Below, piece after piece: positions 34,245 to 45,942 of a stretch of 64,000 nt of DNA. A program made the position numbers and the translations under genes. This DNA is from Siphonodentalium dalli (Eukaryota; Mollusca; Scaphopoda; Gadilida; Siphonodentaliidae): NCBI GenBank assembly GCA_032622095.1, contig CP136064.1, forward strand, positions 173,548,310 through 173,612,309, given 5' to 3'. The notes beneath the pieces were generated by a model that saw only the letters and a program-made list of their open reading frames with translations, searched no databases and was not told where the DNA came from. Position 1 is the stretch's first letter. Each line of letters starts with the position of its first letter.

Positions 34245-34692
34245 CCAAAAATAACTAGAACGGAAAACATGAAGAAAACGATTGATTGTCATCATAGTAG
34301 TGAACATCCATACCACATTTCATTGATATCCATCAACCGGTGGTGGAGATATGGACAAAGAAAAAACATCCATACCAAATCTCATTGAGATTCCTCAACC
34401 GGTGGTGGAGATATCTGCTTGGATGGACAAAAAAACAAACATTTCCAGATAAACAAAGATGAATAACTCTAGAACGGAAAATCAAGAAAAAAAAAACCGA
34501 TTAAACACTCCATTGAATGCCCTCATAGTAGTGAACATTCATACCAAATTTCAATAAGATCCGATCCGACAACCGGTGGTGGAGAGATATCTGCATGGAA
34601 ACAGACAGAATAAACCGACAGATAAATGTCTGGACAGACTGAAAAGGTCAATCCAGTATACCCGTTATTCTCTTTGAGAGTGGGGGGTATAA
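34245..34692 (+). mobile_element. Family E copy with tail
   Basis: Family E units (AACTAGAACGGAAAACATGA; TAGTGAACATCCATACCA; AGATAAACAAAGATGAATAA) are followed by the tail CAGTATACCCGTTATTCTCT, TTGAGAGTGGGGGGTATAA. The GGGGGTAT of the tail pairs with ATACCCCC of the family E head at about 20566-20573. Confidence 0.6.
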
Positions 34693-34698
34693 ATATGG

Positions 34699-34917
34699 TT
34701 TAACTCTTTCTATACTAAATACTCATTATCGATGAGTAGTTACCTTAAAAACTTATTATCTGAATATTTCCCACAAATGAATATGAATAATTCTGTTCTT
34801 GTACTATCTGATTTTCAATCAGTTGTCTGCTTTTATAACCTGAACACCCCTCTAAATGAATAATAGACCATTTCAATGTAAACTTTTATAACCCATTCAG
34901 TAGGGAAAGGGTTAAAA
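34699..34917. mobile_element. M2 foldback MITE beside exon 34940-35094
   Basis: TTTAACTCTTTCTATACTAA at the left is matched inverted by GGGAAAGGGTTAAAA at the right, about 219 bp. The next arm segments (AAACTTATTATCTGAATATT) recur in 17340-17700 and, inverted, at 50885-51531. It lies just past the donor on the minus strand. Confidence 0.6.
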
Positions 34918-34939
34918 CCGCCACAGGGTTCCTAATTAC

Positions 34940-35094
34940 CTGTTGCTTCTTTTTTGTGACCTTTAAATGACTGAATTTCTTCTTTCATGTTCCTGATGTC
35001 AAAGAGTTTAAGCAGATGATCTCGGGATGCAGTAAGCATCCAGTTTCCATTTTGATTCCATTGTAGGTCCATCACAGTCATCTTATGTGCATGT
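34940..35094 (-). CDS. WDR33: WDR33 exon, WD40 blade 5
   Basis: The exon encodes [40 protein letters not shown], then [11 protein letters not shown], matching human [20 protein letters not shown] and [20 protein letters not shown]. The acceptor is TTTGTAG at 35095-35096 and the donor is GTAATT. A second, imperfect copy of the acceptor and the first 20 or so exon bases lies about 60 bp upstream at 35136-35178; using it would run into a stop almost at once. A short foldback element (34699-34917) begins about 20 bp beyond the donor. Confidence 0.96.
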
Positions 35095-35135
35095 CTACAA
35101 AGATATATTATTAAAACTTTAACAGATCAGACCTA

Positions 35136-35178
35136 ACAGTCATCTATGTGCATGGCTACAAATATATTATTAAAACTT
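35136..35178 (-). other. Duplicated, non-used 3' splice site
   Basis: 35136-35178 repeats 35074-35119, which contains the true acceptor and the first 20 or so bases of the WDR33 blade 5 exon. Shared words are ACAGTCATCT, ATGTGCATG and TATATTATTAAAACTT. The copy keeps an AG (35156-35157) and a similar upstream tract but has lost bases, so splicing to it would meet a TGA a few codons in. Inference: a decoy acceptor from a local tandem duplication. Confidence 0.75.
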
Positions 35179-35214
35179 CCACGACGGAGCTGCGCTGGTG
35201 CAGCATTAAATATA

Positions 35215-35700
35215 CTGTGCCAGTGCATTCTCTTATATATGCGAGTCTCCCATAGGAAGCCTCGCATATATAAGAGAATGCACTGGCTTACAAGGTCAAA
35301 TTAAATATTGTTAGGCCAATGTATTCTCTTATATATGCGAGGCTCCCGTGGGGGATTCGCATATATAAGAGTATGCATTGTATTCTCATCGTCCGTATTC
35401 TGACATGATTACACAGTATAAATGTCTGGTATAAAGTATGAAAGTCATACTAGTCACTCAACATTTATTCTGCTATTGGACACCACACCATTATCGCATT
35501 CATGATGGGACCTGTGCCAATGCATTTATAAGAGAATGCACTGGCTTACGAGTTCCCAAGGTAAATATTGTTAGGCCAATGCATTCTCTTATATATGCGA
35601 GGCTCCCTATGGGAAACTCGCATATATAAGAGAATGCATTGGCACAGGGTTTTTGCAAAATTTCAGGAAGCTCCAGTCATTGAAGGGATAAACAGCGAAT
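35215..35700. mobile_element. M1 hairpin MITEs, three hairpins in a 713-bp intron
   Basis: Perfect 26-bp inverted arms lie at 35220-35245/35261-35286 and 35576-35601/35617-35642, each around a 15-nt loop; a third, imperfect pair is at 35316-35340/35356-35381. The arm reads ATTCTCTTATATATGCGAG and its reverse. A half copy starts near 35521. Flanking words GCTGCGCTGGTGCAGCATTA (left, inverted) and CACAGGGTTTTTGCA are shared with the copy at 46440. The transcript of this intron would fold into strong hairpins on either strand. Confidence 0.85.
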
Positions 35701-35807
35701 TTCCATCTGGAAACAAAGATTAATCTTTAATAAATATTAATAGAACTTTCTGAAAGTAACCTGGGGCAACATGATCAAATTTGATGAAGGGATGGTGCAC
35801 AACTCAC

Positions 35808-35934
35808 ATTGTAGCAAGACTGGTTCCTGACTTGGGATCCCAGAGTTTGATTGGCTGTTGGTTGTCTCTGCTGCCTGATGCTATCAAGCTCTTCTGAGGG
35901 TGCCAGTCTACACATTTCACATCTGAACCATGAC
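35808..35934 (-). CDS. WDR33: WDR33 exon, WD40 blade 4
   Basis: The exon encodes (G)[20 protein letters not shown], then [21 protein letters not shown], as in human [20 protein letters not shown] and QQPIKFWDPKTGQSLAT. The longer loop containing NQQPIK is characteristic of WDR33. The acceptor is ATATTCAG and the donor GTGAGT. The exon ends with AT, which joins A of the next exon to give Ile where human has Leu (SLATIHAHK against SLATLHAHK). Confidence 0.96.
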
Positions 35935-35999
35935 CTGAATATTAAGATGACATTAAAAAATCTCATATGATGGGCAGCAAAAATCTCAGGATAATACAT

Positions 36000-37225
36000 T
36001 AGTGCCTACTAGTATTTATAGCATATTAAACATTTATATATAACACAAGCTGTTAATGCTGTGGAAAGTGTAGAAGTATAAATGTATTTATATTGAATAC
36101 ATACAGCAGTTGTATCTCCGAGGTATATAAAACAATGTCTTCCTTAAACAGTTCCTACTGATTTCAGAAAAGAGAATTCAATGACAATGGACCTTTATTC
36201 AGCTGTCAATCAAATAATTATTTACAGATATTTTCTACAAATCCGTGACCGAGCCAGTCGCTTGCTGCATTGAAAGTTCTTTGATCTGCGCACATTCATC
36301 AGTGTTAAATTGCCTATTTTTTTGTTGTCAAATCACAATGTACTGATATTTCGACTTGTACAATAATGTTAGAAATTGATCCATGATTAAACACTGTTTT
36401 TCATTTTGCATGAAACTCGTCATATTTTACACAATCAGAGATGAAAAGAATACATCTATGTTCTGTGGGTATTATAGCATATAGGCAGGCACTGTAAAAC
36501 TAATTAAACTATTGCTGCACACACACCTTGTCTCCTAGCAACTGTAAGCTCCTCGCACTAATGAATGTGTGTAAACCTCCATTATTATTCAAGGATTAGA
36601 AGATGACTTTCGAGGACTAATGTATAGTATTAGCACTATTTATACCATGATCTGCTATATTTCTATAGTATTAATGCTAGCTAGTTAAATTTGTAGTTTA
36701 ATTGGCATTGCAAAATTAAACGATGCTACTGTATGATTAAATGATGTCACTGTAGGTTTAAATTTCCCCCATGTATTTTGAATGGCAAAGCCTTAATACT
36801 ATAATAGGGATACTATATCGCGTGTGACCTTTCATGACCAAAACAAAAGCCGGTGCAAGTTATTTTTTTTAGCGATTATGCTTCATCACTTGTTCAGGCT
36901 AAAAAAAAATGAATAAAACTTCACACAAATGCACAGAAATTAAACAGAATAATGTCCCAAACATTGCAATTAAAACAAATAGACATGATCACACTGTATT
37001 TATCAAACTTAGGATGCAATTAAGCAAAACGAAGGGAACAGTGTCCAAAAAAATACGTTTTGTGACCGATTAGAATGTGGTATTACTACGATGTCTACTC
37101 GCCATTGATTATCGATCAGTGGTGAGGTTCAAACTGGGTGAAAACGTCGTCATTACTATCATTCTGGTTTTATCATCTGAAGTGTGGTAAAAAAAATCTA
37201 ATAAGAAGTGATCCTGGTATAAACA
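36000..37225. other. Intron sequence, nothing recognised
   Basis: AT-rich sequence with no TIR, array or conserved frame that I could see. Confidence 0.5.
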
Positions 37226-37229
37226 AAAT

Positions 37230-37345
37230 ACATGCAGTGTTTCTGAATAACGAATTTAAACCACTCGTGATTGGGCGATTTACAACCCCCCCCCCCCCCC
37301 TCGGTAAAGCTCGTGGCTTAAATGTTATTCAGAAACACTGTACAT
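37230..37345. repeat. Perfect-arm hairpin around a poly-C tract
   Basis: CAGTGTTTCTGAATAAC and GTTATTCAGAAACACTG are exact inverted arms; further in, ATTTAAACCACTCGTGA pairs imperfectly with GCTCGTGGCTTAAAT. The loop holds a run of about 16 C at 37287-37302. About 115 bp; a small MITE-like foldback. Confidence 0.7.
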
Positions 37346-38640
37346 TTATTATATATTTGTCCATTAGTTATTAGACTTCCCATTTAACCCATTGGAAAAT
37401 GAATCATGATTAGTAGCTTGATTTCCGTTGATTTATGATAGGGCTGTGCAGCTAATATGTTCAAGGTATAATCTTGGTGCTCAAACCCTTGAATTTGTTG
37501 ATAACTTCTGATATCTTAGGTGAAAATCAGAGGGCTTGAATGACCCGTGGGGATCTCTCATCGCTGGGGTTGATATAAAAACATATATACATGTATGATG
37601 TAAAAAATACTACTTGCATGTCATAGTTGACGCAACAAAAATATAATTGCTTATGGTATGGCAATCTATGGTACTGTACTAAGTTTGAAAGCAAATGGGC
37701 TTTAAGAGCATTCATGATTCATAACAAATATTGCCATGCACTTTTTCAATAATAAATTAATATGGTAGAATGCCCCTGGTTTTTACAAAGTCTCCAAAGG
37801 AGTTTTTCAAACTGAATGCGAGGGTGGTTAGATTGTGATAGAAGGTTTGGGGACACGAAACGTTTGTAACATATGTTTGATGCAACGAAATTTGTTCTAG
37901 CAATGCAATTATTGTTGATCTTAACAAAAGTCCCTTGTTTGCGATAGATATAATCTGATACACCTGGGAAGTTGCACATATATGACCCTCCCTGAAAACC
38001 TCCAGTGTATCTGGAGAATTCTCAGACTATAAAATTTAGGGGGAAGGTAACCTTTTTGATAGAAACACTTTGAAAAACATACATCATGAAGCATAACAAT
38101 TTAATATTATTTGACCAGCATACAGTTTTGTGGCAAATCAATTTTACAATTTCTTTTTCATTATTCAATATCAGTGTTATGACCTTTTTTGTTATGACTA
38201 GGCAGAAGAAAGACTAACTGGAATTTTGGGGTTGTTTTAATATAGCATGGTCATAATATTCAAAATAATCTTTCAATTACCTTACTTGTATTTAAATTCG
38301 TGCAGTACTATTTTTAGCTCAGTTTAAAATTTGCGCTCTTTGAATTCACATATCATGCTGCGCGAATTCAAAACTGACAGAAACATTTTCGTAGAAGACT
38401 TGTATTTGGTGACAGTGTATATTAACAAGTTTGCTGCCACTACGAATTAACTCATAGTAAACGGTTCCATGGGGACTGCTACTACAAGTTAACTCATAGT
38501 GGTGTCCATACCACATACATGTAAGTAACAATAGAAACTGCGAGCAATGTAGGATTATGTACCAATACATGCCCAGCGATCCCACTGAATGATTGTATAT
38601 GTATAATTAAAATGGCTTGAGATACAATGATTCGAGCTAG
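37346..38640. other. Intron sequence, little recognised
   Basis: AT-rich. Near 38440-38510 the phrases CTACGAATTAACTCATAGT and CTACAAGTTAACTCATAGTG are a short direct repeat related to the palindromic element that follows. Confidence 0.45.
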
Positions 38641-38789
38641 CCCTAGCTCAAGTGTATGCACAAGCTGATACACATGGCTTGTATACCCATAAATGCAAGT
38701 TCATTTTGCTGGATATGGGTGTACAAGTGTGTATATATAAAATCATTTATAGTGTTTTATACAACTTTAGTCTACCAAAATGTGGTTAA

Positions 38790-39155
38790 ATGAAGCTGAA
38801 ACATGTTATAAAGCTACTACGTGATAACTCGTAGTCAGCACCTCGGACGGAATTTACCAGTGGTCATAGCTGGTGCCAGGTATGAGTTATCTCGTAGGTA
38901 AATACATATTACATTTTCGACATCTTAGGCGATGAGTGTACCAGTGATTATATATAAATTCATTTACTGTGTATTATACATGATATGATTGTACCTCTAT
39001 AGCAGTCGTCGTCATCTAAGTGGTTGAAAACGTAATTGTATTTACCTACGAGAGAACTCGTAGCTGGCACCAGTGATGAAACACTTATAAATTCCATCCC
39101 AGTTGCAGACTAAGAGTTATCACTTAGTAGCCATATGACATGTTTCAGCATCATA
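38790..39155. mobile_element. Long palindromic (foldback) element
   Basis: The arms pair over most of 38790-38907 and 39037-39150. Left GCTGAAACATGTTATAAAGC and CTACTACGTGATAACTCGTA are matched inverted by right GTTATCACTTAGTAGCCATA and GACATGTTTCAGC; left GCTGGTGCCAGGTATGAGTT and CTCGTAGGTAAATACA pair with TGTATTTACCTACGAGAGAA and CGTAGCTGGCACCAGTG. The centre is near 38972. Non-coding; terminal boundaries are uncertain. Confidence 0.75.
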
Positions 39156-40341
39156 CCCGACATTGGTCGAACAATCACTCATACATACGTAAAATATCAA
39201 CTACTATCAGCAAAACATGCAATCCCATGTTGGCATACGGGATGGAATTACCCAGTGAACGTGTTAAAGACCATCACCACGAAAACTTGCATCGAGTAAA
39301 TTATAACTGTATATTATAATATACACAATTATAGATTAACTGTTCGACAAGTTATAAAACAGATGATGAATAAAAAATGTCCATGCTTTACTAAAGGAGA
39401 AAACAGACCACTGATTTCAAACTCTATATTTATTGATAAAAAACTCACCTTTTGTTCAAAACTTCTACATGTATCAGTAGTTCCAATGTTAATCTACACA
39501 AACCAATCAAATCTACCCAAATATATTTGAATACATTAGAATTCTGAATGATCTAAACCAGTTTCTACACAACGGGAACATCTGGCAGTCATATGAATCA
39601 GCTGACCTTCAGTAGCTATAAATAGCAATGCAAATTTGAAGTTTGCCGTTTTACAATCTAAACCTTCTCATTAACAGATTTTTTTTTCAATTTTTTTTGT
39701 GTTAAAAAATATATTTTTGAAAAACCCAAATGATTTTATTGAACATATAAATAGGATGAATTGATTACAACAATATTCATACACAGTGCATATTCACTAA
39801 ATATGTTGCACATCTTCAATGTGTCGAGAAAGGGGTCAATAACTCTAAAAAAAAAACATAAAACATTTCTTTGTCGAAAAATAGAAATAACTACCAAAAA
39901 TGACTCCAACTGAACTCAAAATCACAGGTGCGCAGATTCCCATGCTGGTTGACATCTGTGCCAAATTTTAAAATGAAAGTGTCAATGACACTGTAGCTCA
40001 AATTGAGAAGGAGTTTATTTTTTGCTGAGCAATGAATAGAATAATAAAGAAGGAAAGTCAAAAAGTTACAGTAAATGTCTTTTAGATGAAGTGGGCTGCA
40101 GGGTGTGCCGATGGTTTAAATTTGAAATCCAAAATGGCTTTCGGAAATAATCGATGGTGCCAACCCAGAGGACACCCCGAAGATCCATATGAAGTTTGGT
40201 GATGATTGGATGATTGGGAATAATCGATGGCTCCCATCTAGAGTTCACTCTGAAGATTCATATGAAGTTTGATGACGATCAGATGAGGGATGTGGCCTGT
40301 AGGGTGTGCCAAAGGATTTAGTCATGCAAAGAATAAAATCC

Positions 40342-41977
40342 ACAAAAGGTGGCATCAGAGATGCTGTGTCTCGTTTTCGGTGGCTTACCGCCGGTGGCTA
40401 CCGCCAATTGGTGTGCATCAGTATCGGTTGACTAATTAATAGGTAAAATCGTTTAATATTTGTTCAAGTTATCGCAAAATGGCTAATTAAGGGCCATAAC
40501 TCTATCAAATTTTATCGGGCCATGCTGGTTTTCGAACTCGTCTAGGATATTATTGCAAGACACGGTCACACCTATATACCAAATTTTAGTTGAATCGGAT
40601 GACGTTTGTTGAAGTTATCGCGCTAACAAGCTAAAAATTCACGAAAAATGACTAATTAAGGGCCATAACTCTATCAAATTTTATCGGGCCAGGCTGGTTT
40701 TCGAACTCGTCCGAAATATTCTTGGCAAGTATGTCTATTCCAAATTTTAAACAAATCGGAGGACGTTTGTTGAAGTTATCGCGCTAACGAGCTAAAAATT
40801 CACGAAAAATGACTAATTAAGGGCAATAACTCTATCAAATTTTATCGGGCCAGGCTGGTTTTCGAACTCGTCTAGGATATTATTGGAAGACACGGTCACA
40901 CCTATATACCAAATTTTAGTTGAATCGGATGACGTTTGTTGAAGTTATCGCGCTAAAAATTCACGAAAAATGACTAATTAAGGGCCATAACTCTATAAAA
41001 TTTTATCAGGCCAGGCTGGTTTTCGAACTCGTCCGAAATATTCTTGGCAAGTATGTCTATTCCAAATTTTAAACAAATCGGAGGACGTTTGTTGAAGTTA
41101 TCGCGCTAACGAGCTAAAAATTCACGAAAAATGACTAATTAAGGGCAATAACTCTATCAAATTTTATCGGACCGGGCTGGTTTTCGAACTCGTCCAGGAT
41201 ATTATTGGAAGACACTTATATACCAAATTTTAGTTGAATCGGATGACGTTTGTTGAAGTTATCGCGCTAACGAGCTCAAAATTCGTACAAAATGACTACT
41301 TAAGGACCATAACTCTATCAAATTTTATCGGACCGGGCTGGTTTTCGAACTCGTCCAGGATATTATTGGAAGACACTTATATACCAAATTTTAGTTGAAT
41401 CGGATGACGTTTGTTGAAGTTATAGCGCTAACGAGCTCAAAATTCGTACAAAATGACTACTTAAGGACCATAACTCTATCAAATTTTATCGGACCGGGCC
41501 GGTTTTCTAACTCGTCCGAGGTATTCTTGGGAGACACCTATATATCAAAATTTCAATCAAATAGGATGATGTTTGTTAAATTATCGCGCTAACGAGCTGA
41601 AAATTTGTGAAAAAATGACTAATTAAGGGCCATAACTCTATCAAATTTTATCGGACCTGGCCGGTTTTCGAACTCGACCGAGATATTCTTGGGAGACACC
41701 TATATACCAAATTTCAATCAAATCGGATAACGTTTGTTGAAGTTATCGCGCTAATTAAGGGCCATAACTCTATCAAATTTTATCGGACCAGGCCGGTTTT
41801 TTTTGTTTTTTGTCTGCAGCTTACGTGCATGGATATGTACTCACACACCAATTTTTTTTTTAATCCGTCAATAAACGGTTGAGTTATAAGCATAACACGC
41901 CATTGCGAATAAAACACGCCGCCCGCCCACTGTCCCTCATCAAACTATAAGTCGAGTTTTGGAAAAAAACTCGACTA
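40342..41977 (+). mobile_element. Family H element carrying a tandem array
   Basis: It starts near GGTGGCATCAGAGATGCTGT (left end approximate) with a local palindromic stretch CGGTGGCTTACCGCCGGTGG. It then has an array of about nine units and ends in the hairpin tail AAGTCGAGTTTT/AAAACTCGACT followed by AAAAA. The same tail type lies at 10368-10405. The segment before the tail (CACTGTCCCTCATCAAACTA) is also shared with the 10340-10370 region. Confidence 0.65.
40440..41810 (+). repeat. Tandem array, about nine units of 160-170 bp
   Basis: The phrase GGGCCATAACTCTATCAAAT recurs near 40491, 40660, 40821, 40981, 41142, 41304, 41463, 41627 and 41758. Each unit continues TTTTATCGGGCCAGGCTGGT, TTTCGAACTCGTC, ATATTCTTGG or ATATTATTGG, ACCAAATTTTAGTTGAATCG and GTTGAAGTTATCGCGCTAAC. 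Alternate units differ by a shared variant (ATTATTGGAAGACAC against ATTCTTGGCAAGTATG), implying that some expansion was by two-unit blocks. The repeat length matches bivalve satellite/core repeats. Confidence 0.85.
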
Positions 41978-43181
41978 AAAATGGCAACTGGCAACCATGT
42001 TTTTCTACGAATTTTGATAAAAAAAATGATGACTCCCATCTAGAGGTCACCATGAAGATCCATATAAAGTTTGGTAATGATCGGATGTGGGATGTGGTTT
42101 GTTGGGTGTGCCAAAGAATTTAGTCATGCAAAGAGTAAAATCCAAGATGGCTGACGGTGGCATGTTTTTCATCGAAAATTGTTCAAATTGATGACTCCCA
42201 TCTTGAGGTGATCCTAATTATGCCTGAAAATTTCAAAACAATTCTCCAATAAATGTGGGCTGCGGGCTGAGCCGATGGATTCAAAATTAAAATCCAAGAT
42301 GGCTGCTGGCAGCCATGTTTTTTGGCGAATTTCGGGAAAAATTGATGGCTCCCATCTAGAGGTCACCCTGAAGATCCATATGAAGTTTGGCGATGATCGG
42401 ATGAGGGATGTGGCCAGTAGGGTGTGCCAAAAGATTTAGTTATGCAAAGAGTAAAATACAAGATGGCTGCTGGTGGCCATGTTTTTTATCGAATTTCGGA
42501 AATAATTGATGGTTCCCATCTAGAGGTCACCCCGAAGACCCATATGTTTGGTGATAATCGGAAGAGGGATGTGGTCTGTAGGGTGAGCCAAAGGATTTAG
42601 TCATGCAAAGAGTAAAATCCAAGATGTCTTCCACCGGCCATGCTTTTCATAAAAAAAAATCGCTAAAATTTGATAGCTCCCATCTAGAGGCGATACTAAA
42701 CATGCCTGTAAATTTTCAAAACATTTATGCAATAAATGCAGGCTGCAGGGTGTGCCGATGGATTCAAATTTGAAATCCAAAATGGCTGCTGGTGTGGCCA
42801 TGTTTTTTAACAAATTTCGGAGAAAATTTATGGGTCCCATCTATAGGTCACCCCGAAAATCCATATGAAATTTGGTGATGATCAGATGATGGATGTGGCC
42901 TGTAGGTGAGCCAAAGGAAATTTTGACGGACAGATGCACACACAGACGACGGACACCAACCCATGGAAATAGCTCAAACTTTATAAAGTCAAGTAGAGCT
43001 AAAAATTGACTTTCACAAAAAAAGATAAAAGAGATTAATATTATCCATCATGACCTGGGGTGTGGGATGGAAAAATCTCACCTGAGGGGCCAGACATGAA
43101 GCATCAGTTCATCAGATAGCACAAGTCTATGTGAGGAATGGAAAGTGTTAATATTTTCTAAACCGATTAACAAAAGATACA

Positions 43182-44098
43182 ACAAGAGCTACGCTGGGCG
43201 TGCAAAATACGCCCTCTCTGGGGAAAATTGGCGGATGGAACCCAAATTCGAAATTGACCTGTGTTTTGGTGGGAGAAAGTAATATACCAAATTATCATTG
43301 AATCCGATAAGCTCTAGTAAAGTTATCATCCGGACAACAAATTTCAGGGATTTTCTAAGTCAAATTACGTCAAATAAGGGGCATAACTCCAGTGAAAATT
43401 GGCGGACAGAACCCAAATTCGAACTTGAGCTGTCTTTTCTCCTAATAAACCCACATACCAAATTTGATTGAAATCGGTTCACTCTAACTAAAGTTATCAT
43501 CCGGACAACAAATTTCAGGGATTTTCTAAGTAAAATTACGTCAAAAAAGGGGCCATAACTCTCACAAAAATTATCAGATTAAAACGAAATTCGGACTTGA
43601 GCTGTATTTCGATATATGTAATCCACAAAAAAACGGGTTTTGCGTATAAACATTCCAAAATCGAGTGATCATCCGGAAACCAAAAAACATAAGAAAAACT
43701 GAATTTTCTGAGTCGAAAAAGGGGCATAACTCTGCCAAAAATGGTCGGACAGAACCCAAGTTCGAACTTGACCTGTGTTTTGGTGGGAGAAAGTAATATA
43801 CCAAATTTGGATTCATTCCGATAAACTATACTAAAGTTATCATCCGGACAACAAATTTCAAGGATTTTCTAAGTAAAAAAACGTCAAATAAGGGGCATAA
43901 CTCCGGTGAAAATTGGCGGGCGGAACCCAAATTCGAACTTGAACTTACTTTTCGGCTAATAAACCCACATACCAAATTTTATTAAATTTGGTTCACTCTA
44001 ACTAAAGTTATCATCCGGAAACCAGGTTAACGGACGCCCTGACGGACGGACGGACCAATACTATAATACGGCCGTTTTTTCAAACGGGCGTATAAAAA
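43182..44098 (+). mobile_element. Family C element, complete
   Basis: The head ACAAGAGCTACGCTGGGCGT, GCAAAATACGCCC forms a hairpin (GGGCGT 43196-43201 with ACGCCC 43209-43214). The tail ACGGCCGTTTTTTCAAACGG, GCGTATAAAAA forms another. ATACGCCC (43207-43214) is exactly complementary to GGGCGTAT (44086-44093). Five core modules lie between (GGGCATAACTCCAGTGAAAA; GAACCCAAATTCGAACTTGA; AAAGTTATCATCCGGACAAC), then GACGGACGGACGGACC. Non-coding. Confidence 0.8.
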
Positions 44099-44262
44099 AC
44101 TAGAGGTGAGGGATGGATTATCATAAACCTGCATATAAAATATGAACACGAACCAATACAAAATACTCCAGTTATCGAGTCAGATAGCATGTGTCTACGG
44201 ACAGACTTGATGGTTGATCCGGATATTGGCATTATGTGTACCATACATGGCATGGTTACACA
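44099..44262 (+). repeat. Family A 3' fragment
   Basis: ACTAGAGGTGAGGGATGGAT begins directly at the family C tail, and the segment ends with a diverged family A tail (TGTACCATACATGGCATGGT, ACACATAAAA). Confidence 0.45.
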
Positions 44263-44829
44263 TAAAAATCAACATCATTTGCTTCAATAATAAGTATATA
44301 TTATGTGTGCTGAGCCACTTGAAGAAGCAAATGATAATCTATCATATTAACATCTCTAAAAGTCAGATGCAAAATCCTATTTCTCAGGAGGAGGGGCTTC
44401 CAACAGTGATCAAGTTCAGGGTCAGTTAATCTAATACGTGGATCATCTTGACTAAATAAGGATTGCATGAGTTGTCTCCCATAAAACATTAGTATTGAAT
44501 AAATATCTACAACTGCACTGTGTTGTTTTTGGGTTAATAATCTTATTGCATGACAGCAGAAGGCATAAGGATATACCGTGTAATAAATATTAATATTATA
44601 AACAATTTGCATTGAATATCCTTGGCTGATGAAATATAAAGTTGAAGTTAAAGTCTCTTATAGACTGCAAAACATCGGATTTGTTTTTACATCAACATGT
44701 GAGTGCATACACATATTTACAACCTGTGTATGTTAAACTGAATCCTGTTGGGTGATTGGTCAACTGCCAATTGGGTCATGCCTTTCATGTCCCAATAAAA
44801 CACACAATAACATAAACTGGCATCACATC

Positions 44830-45942
44830 TAGGGGTGCCACGATTAATCGTATAATCGACGAACCGTTGATAAAGCCGATAATCGATTACCATTTCCGTC
44901 GTCGATTAATCTGCGTTATTTATTTCGGACGTTGGAAAATGCCGGTTATTGTTGAATACCCCGATTGTTTTTCACAGTTTAATATACAACCGAGGGGTTA
45001 ACAACATTTGATCATGTATCAAAAGAGATTCCGACAACTTGAGTACTACTAGTATATGTTGCAAACAGCCGGCAGTTCATTTGATGACATGGTTACTCTT
45101 CGAGTCATTGTATATTCTTCAAATTGCATGGCGCCATGATGGCGGCACTGCAGCTTTGAACTTATGCCGACATCGTTGTATATTTCTACAAGAAAGGCGG
45201 CACTACGTCTTTGAAATGGACTGACTGTCAGTGAACTGAATGCACTCACCCTTGAATCTCATTGGACCAAAGGGGAGTTGATTGACATTCTCTCGATATC
45301 AGGGAACCTACGGCATTTTAATCAGCGATATTCTCGGCGGTGTCATTTGCAGCAAGTATACTTTGTTTGTATAAGTATACTTAGATGTTACTAGTACAGG
45401 CTATCGCTTATAGTGTGGTGACTGCTAAATGAAATTAACTATTACCAAATACTTATTTTTTTATGAGTCCTGAAATTTGCGGGCAGGGGGCCACCTTTGT
45501 AATTGTTATCCATGCTCTGGAAGTTCGCTGAAACTTATAGTTTCCGTAACATTAGATTCCTTTTTTTTAGGAACCACCGTCGGTCCGTCGTGCATTCCTA
45601 CTTTTATATTGCTTGTATGTTTGGCTGTTAAATTAATCGCTACACTCGTTCCAATGAACTCACAAATATTATAACCATGACATCGCCGAGAACTGTGCTT
45701 GTATTGAACACATTGTGCTCATTAGTCATTACCGGTGGTTTATGATGCACTTTATTAACTCAAAAATTACATCAGCCGATGCCTCAAACAAGCAGCGATA
45801 GCAGTTAACCAGCACCCAGCCAATAGGCCATATTATGGAATACTTCTACTGATGTTATTATTATTATGTACGATTAATCGATTATAGTCGATTATTGACG
45901 ACCGATGATCGATTATCAAAATAAATAATCGTGGCACCAATA
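44830..45942 (+). mobile_element. hAT-type element with ATTAATCG subterminal repeats
   Basis: The left end TAGGGGTGCCACGATTAATC is matched inverted by AATAATCGTGGCACCAATA at the right. The subterminal parts carry ATAATCGACGA and TCGATTATAGTCGATTATTG in opposite orientation, the same style as 7524-9625. No convincing target duplication is visible (ATCACATC against ATGTTGAC), so the boundaries may be off by a few bases or the copy is old. No transposase frame. Confidence 0.65.

Larger units (their letters stand above)
39976..43006 (+). mobile_element. Family D copy split by a family H array
   Basis: The head AAAGTGTCAATGACACTGTA, GCTCAAATTGAG lies near 39976 and the tail AGCTCAAACTTTATAAAGTC, AAGTAGAGCTAAAAA near 43006. 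Body modules carry AAGATGGCTG and GATGACTCCCATCTAGAGGT. The body breaks near 40342 (ATGCAAAGAATAAAATCCAC) and resumes at about 41978 (ATGGCAACTGGCAACCATG), which joined match the uninterrupted module at 42123-42165. Confidence 0.65.

Noticed and set aside
40440-41810. CRISPR-like regular repeats
   Set aside because: Units are 160-170 bp with no unique spacers, and the sequence is a eukaryotic intron.
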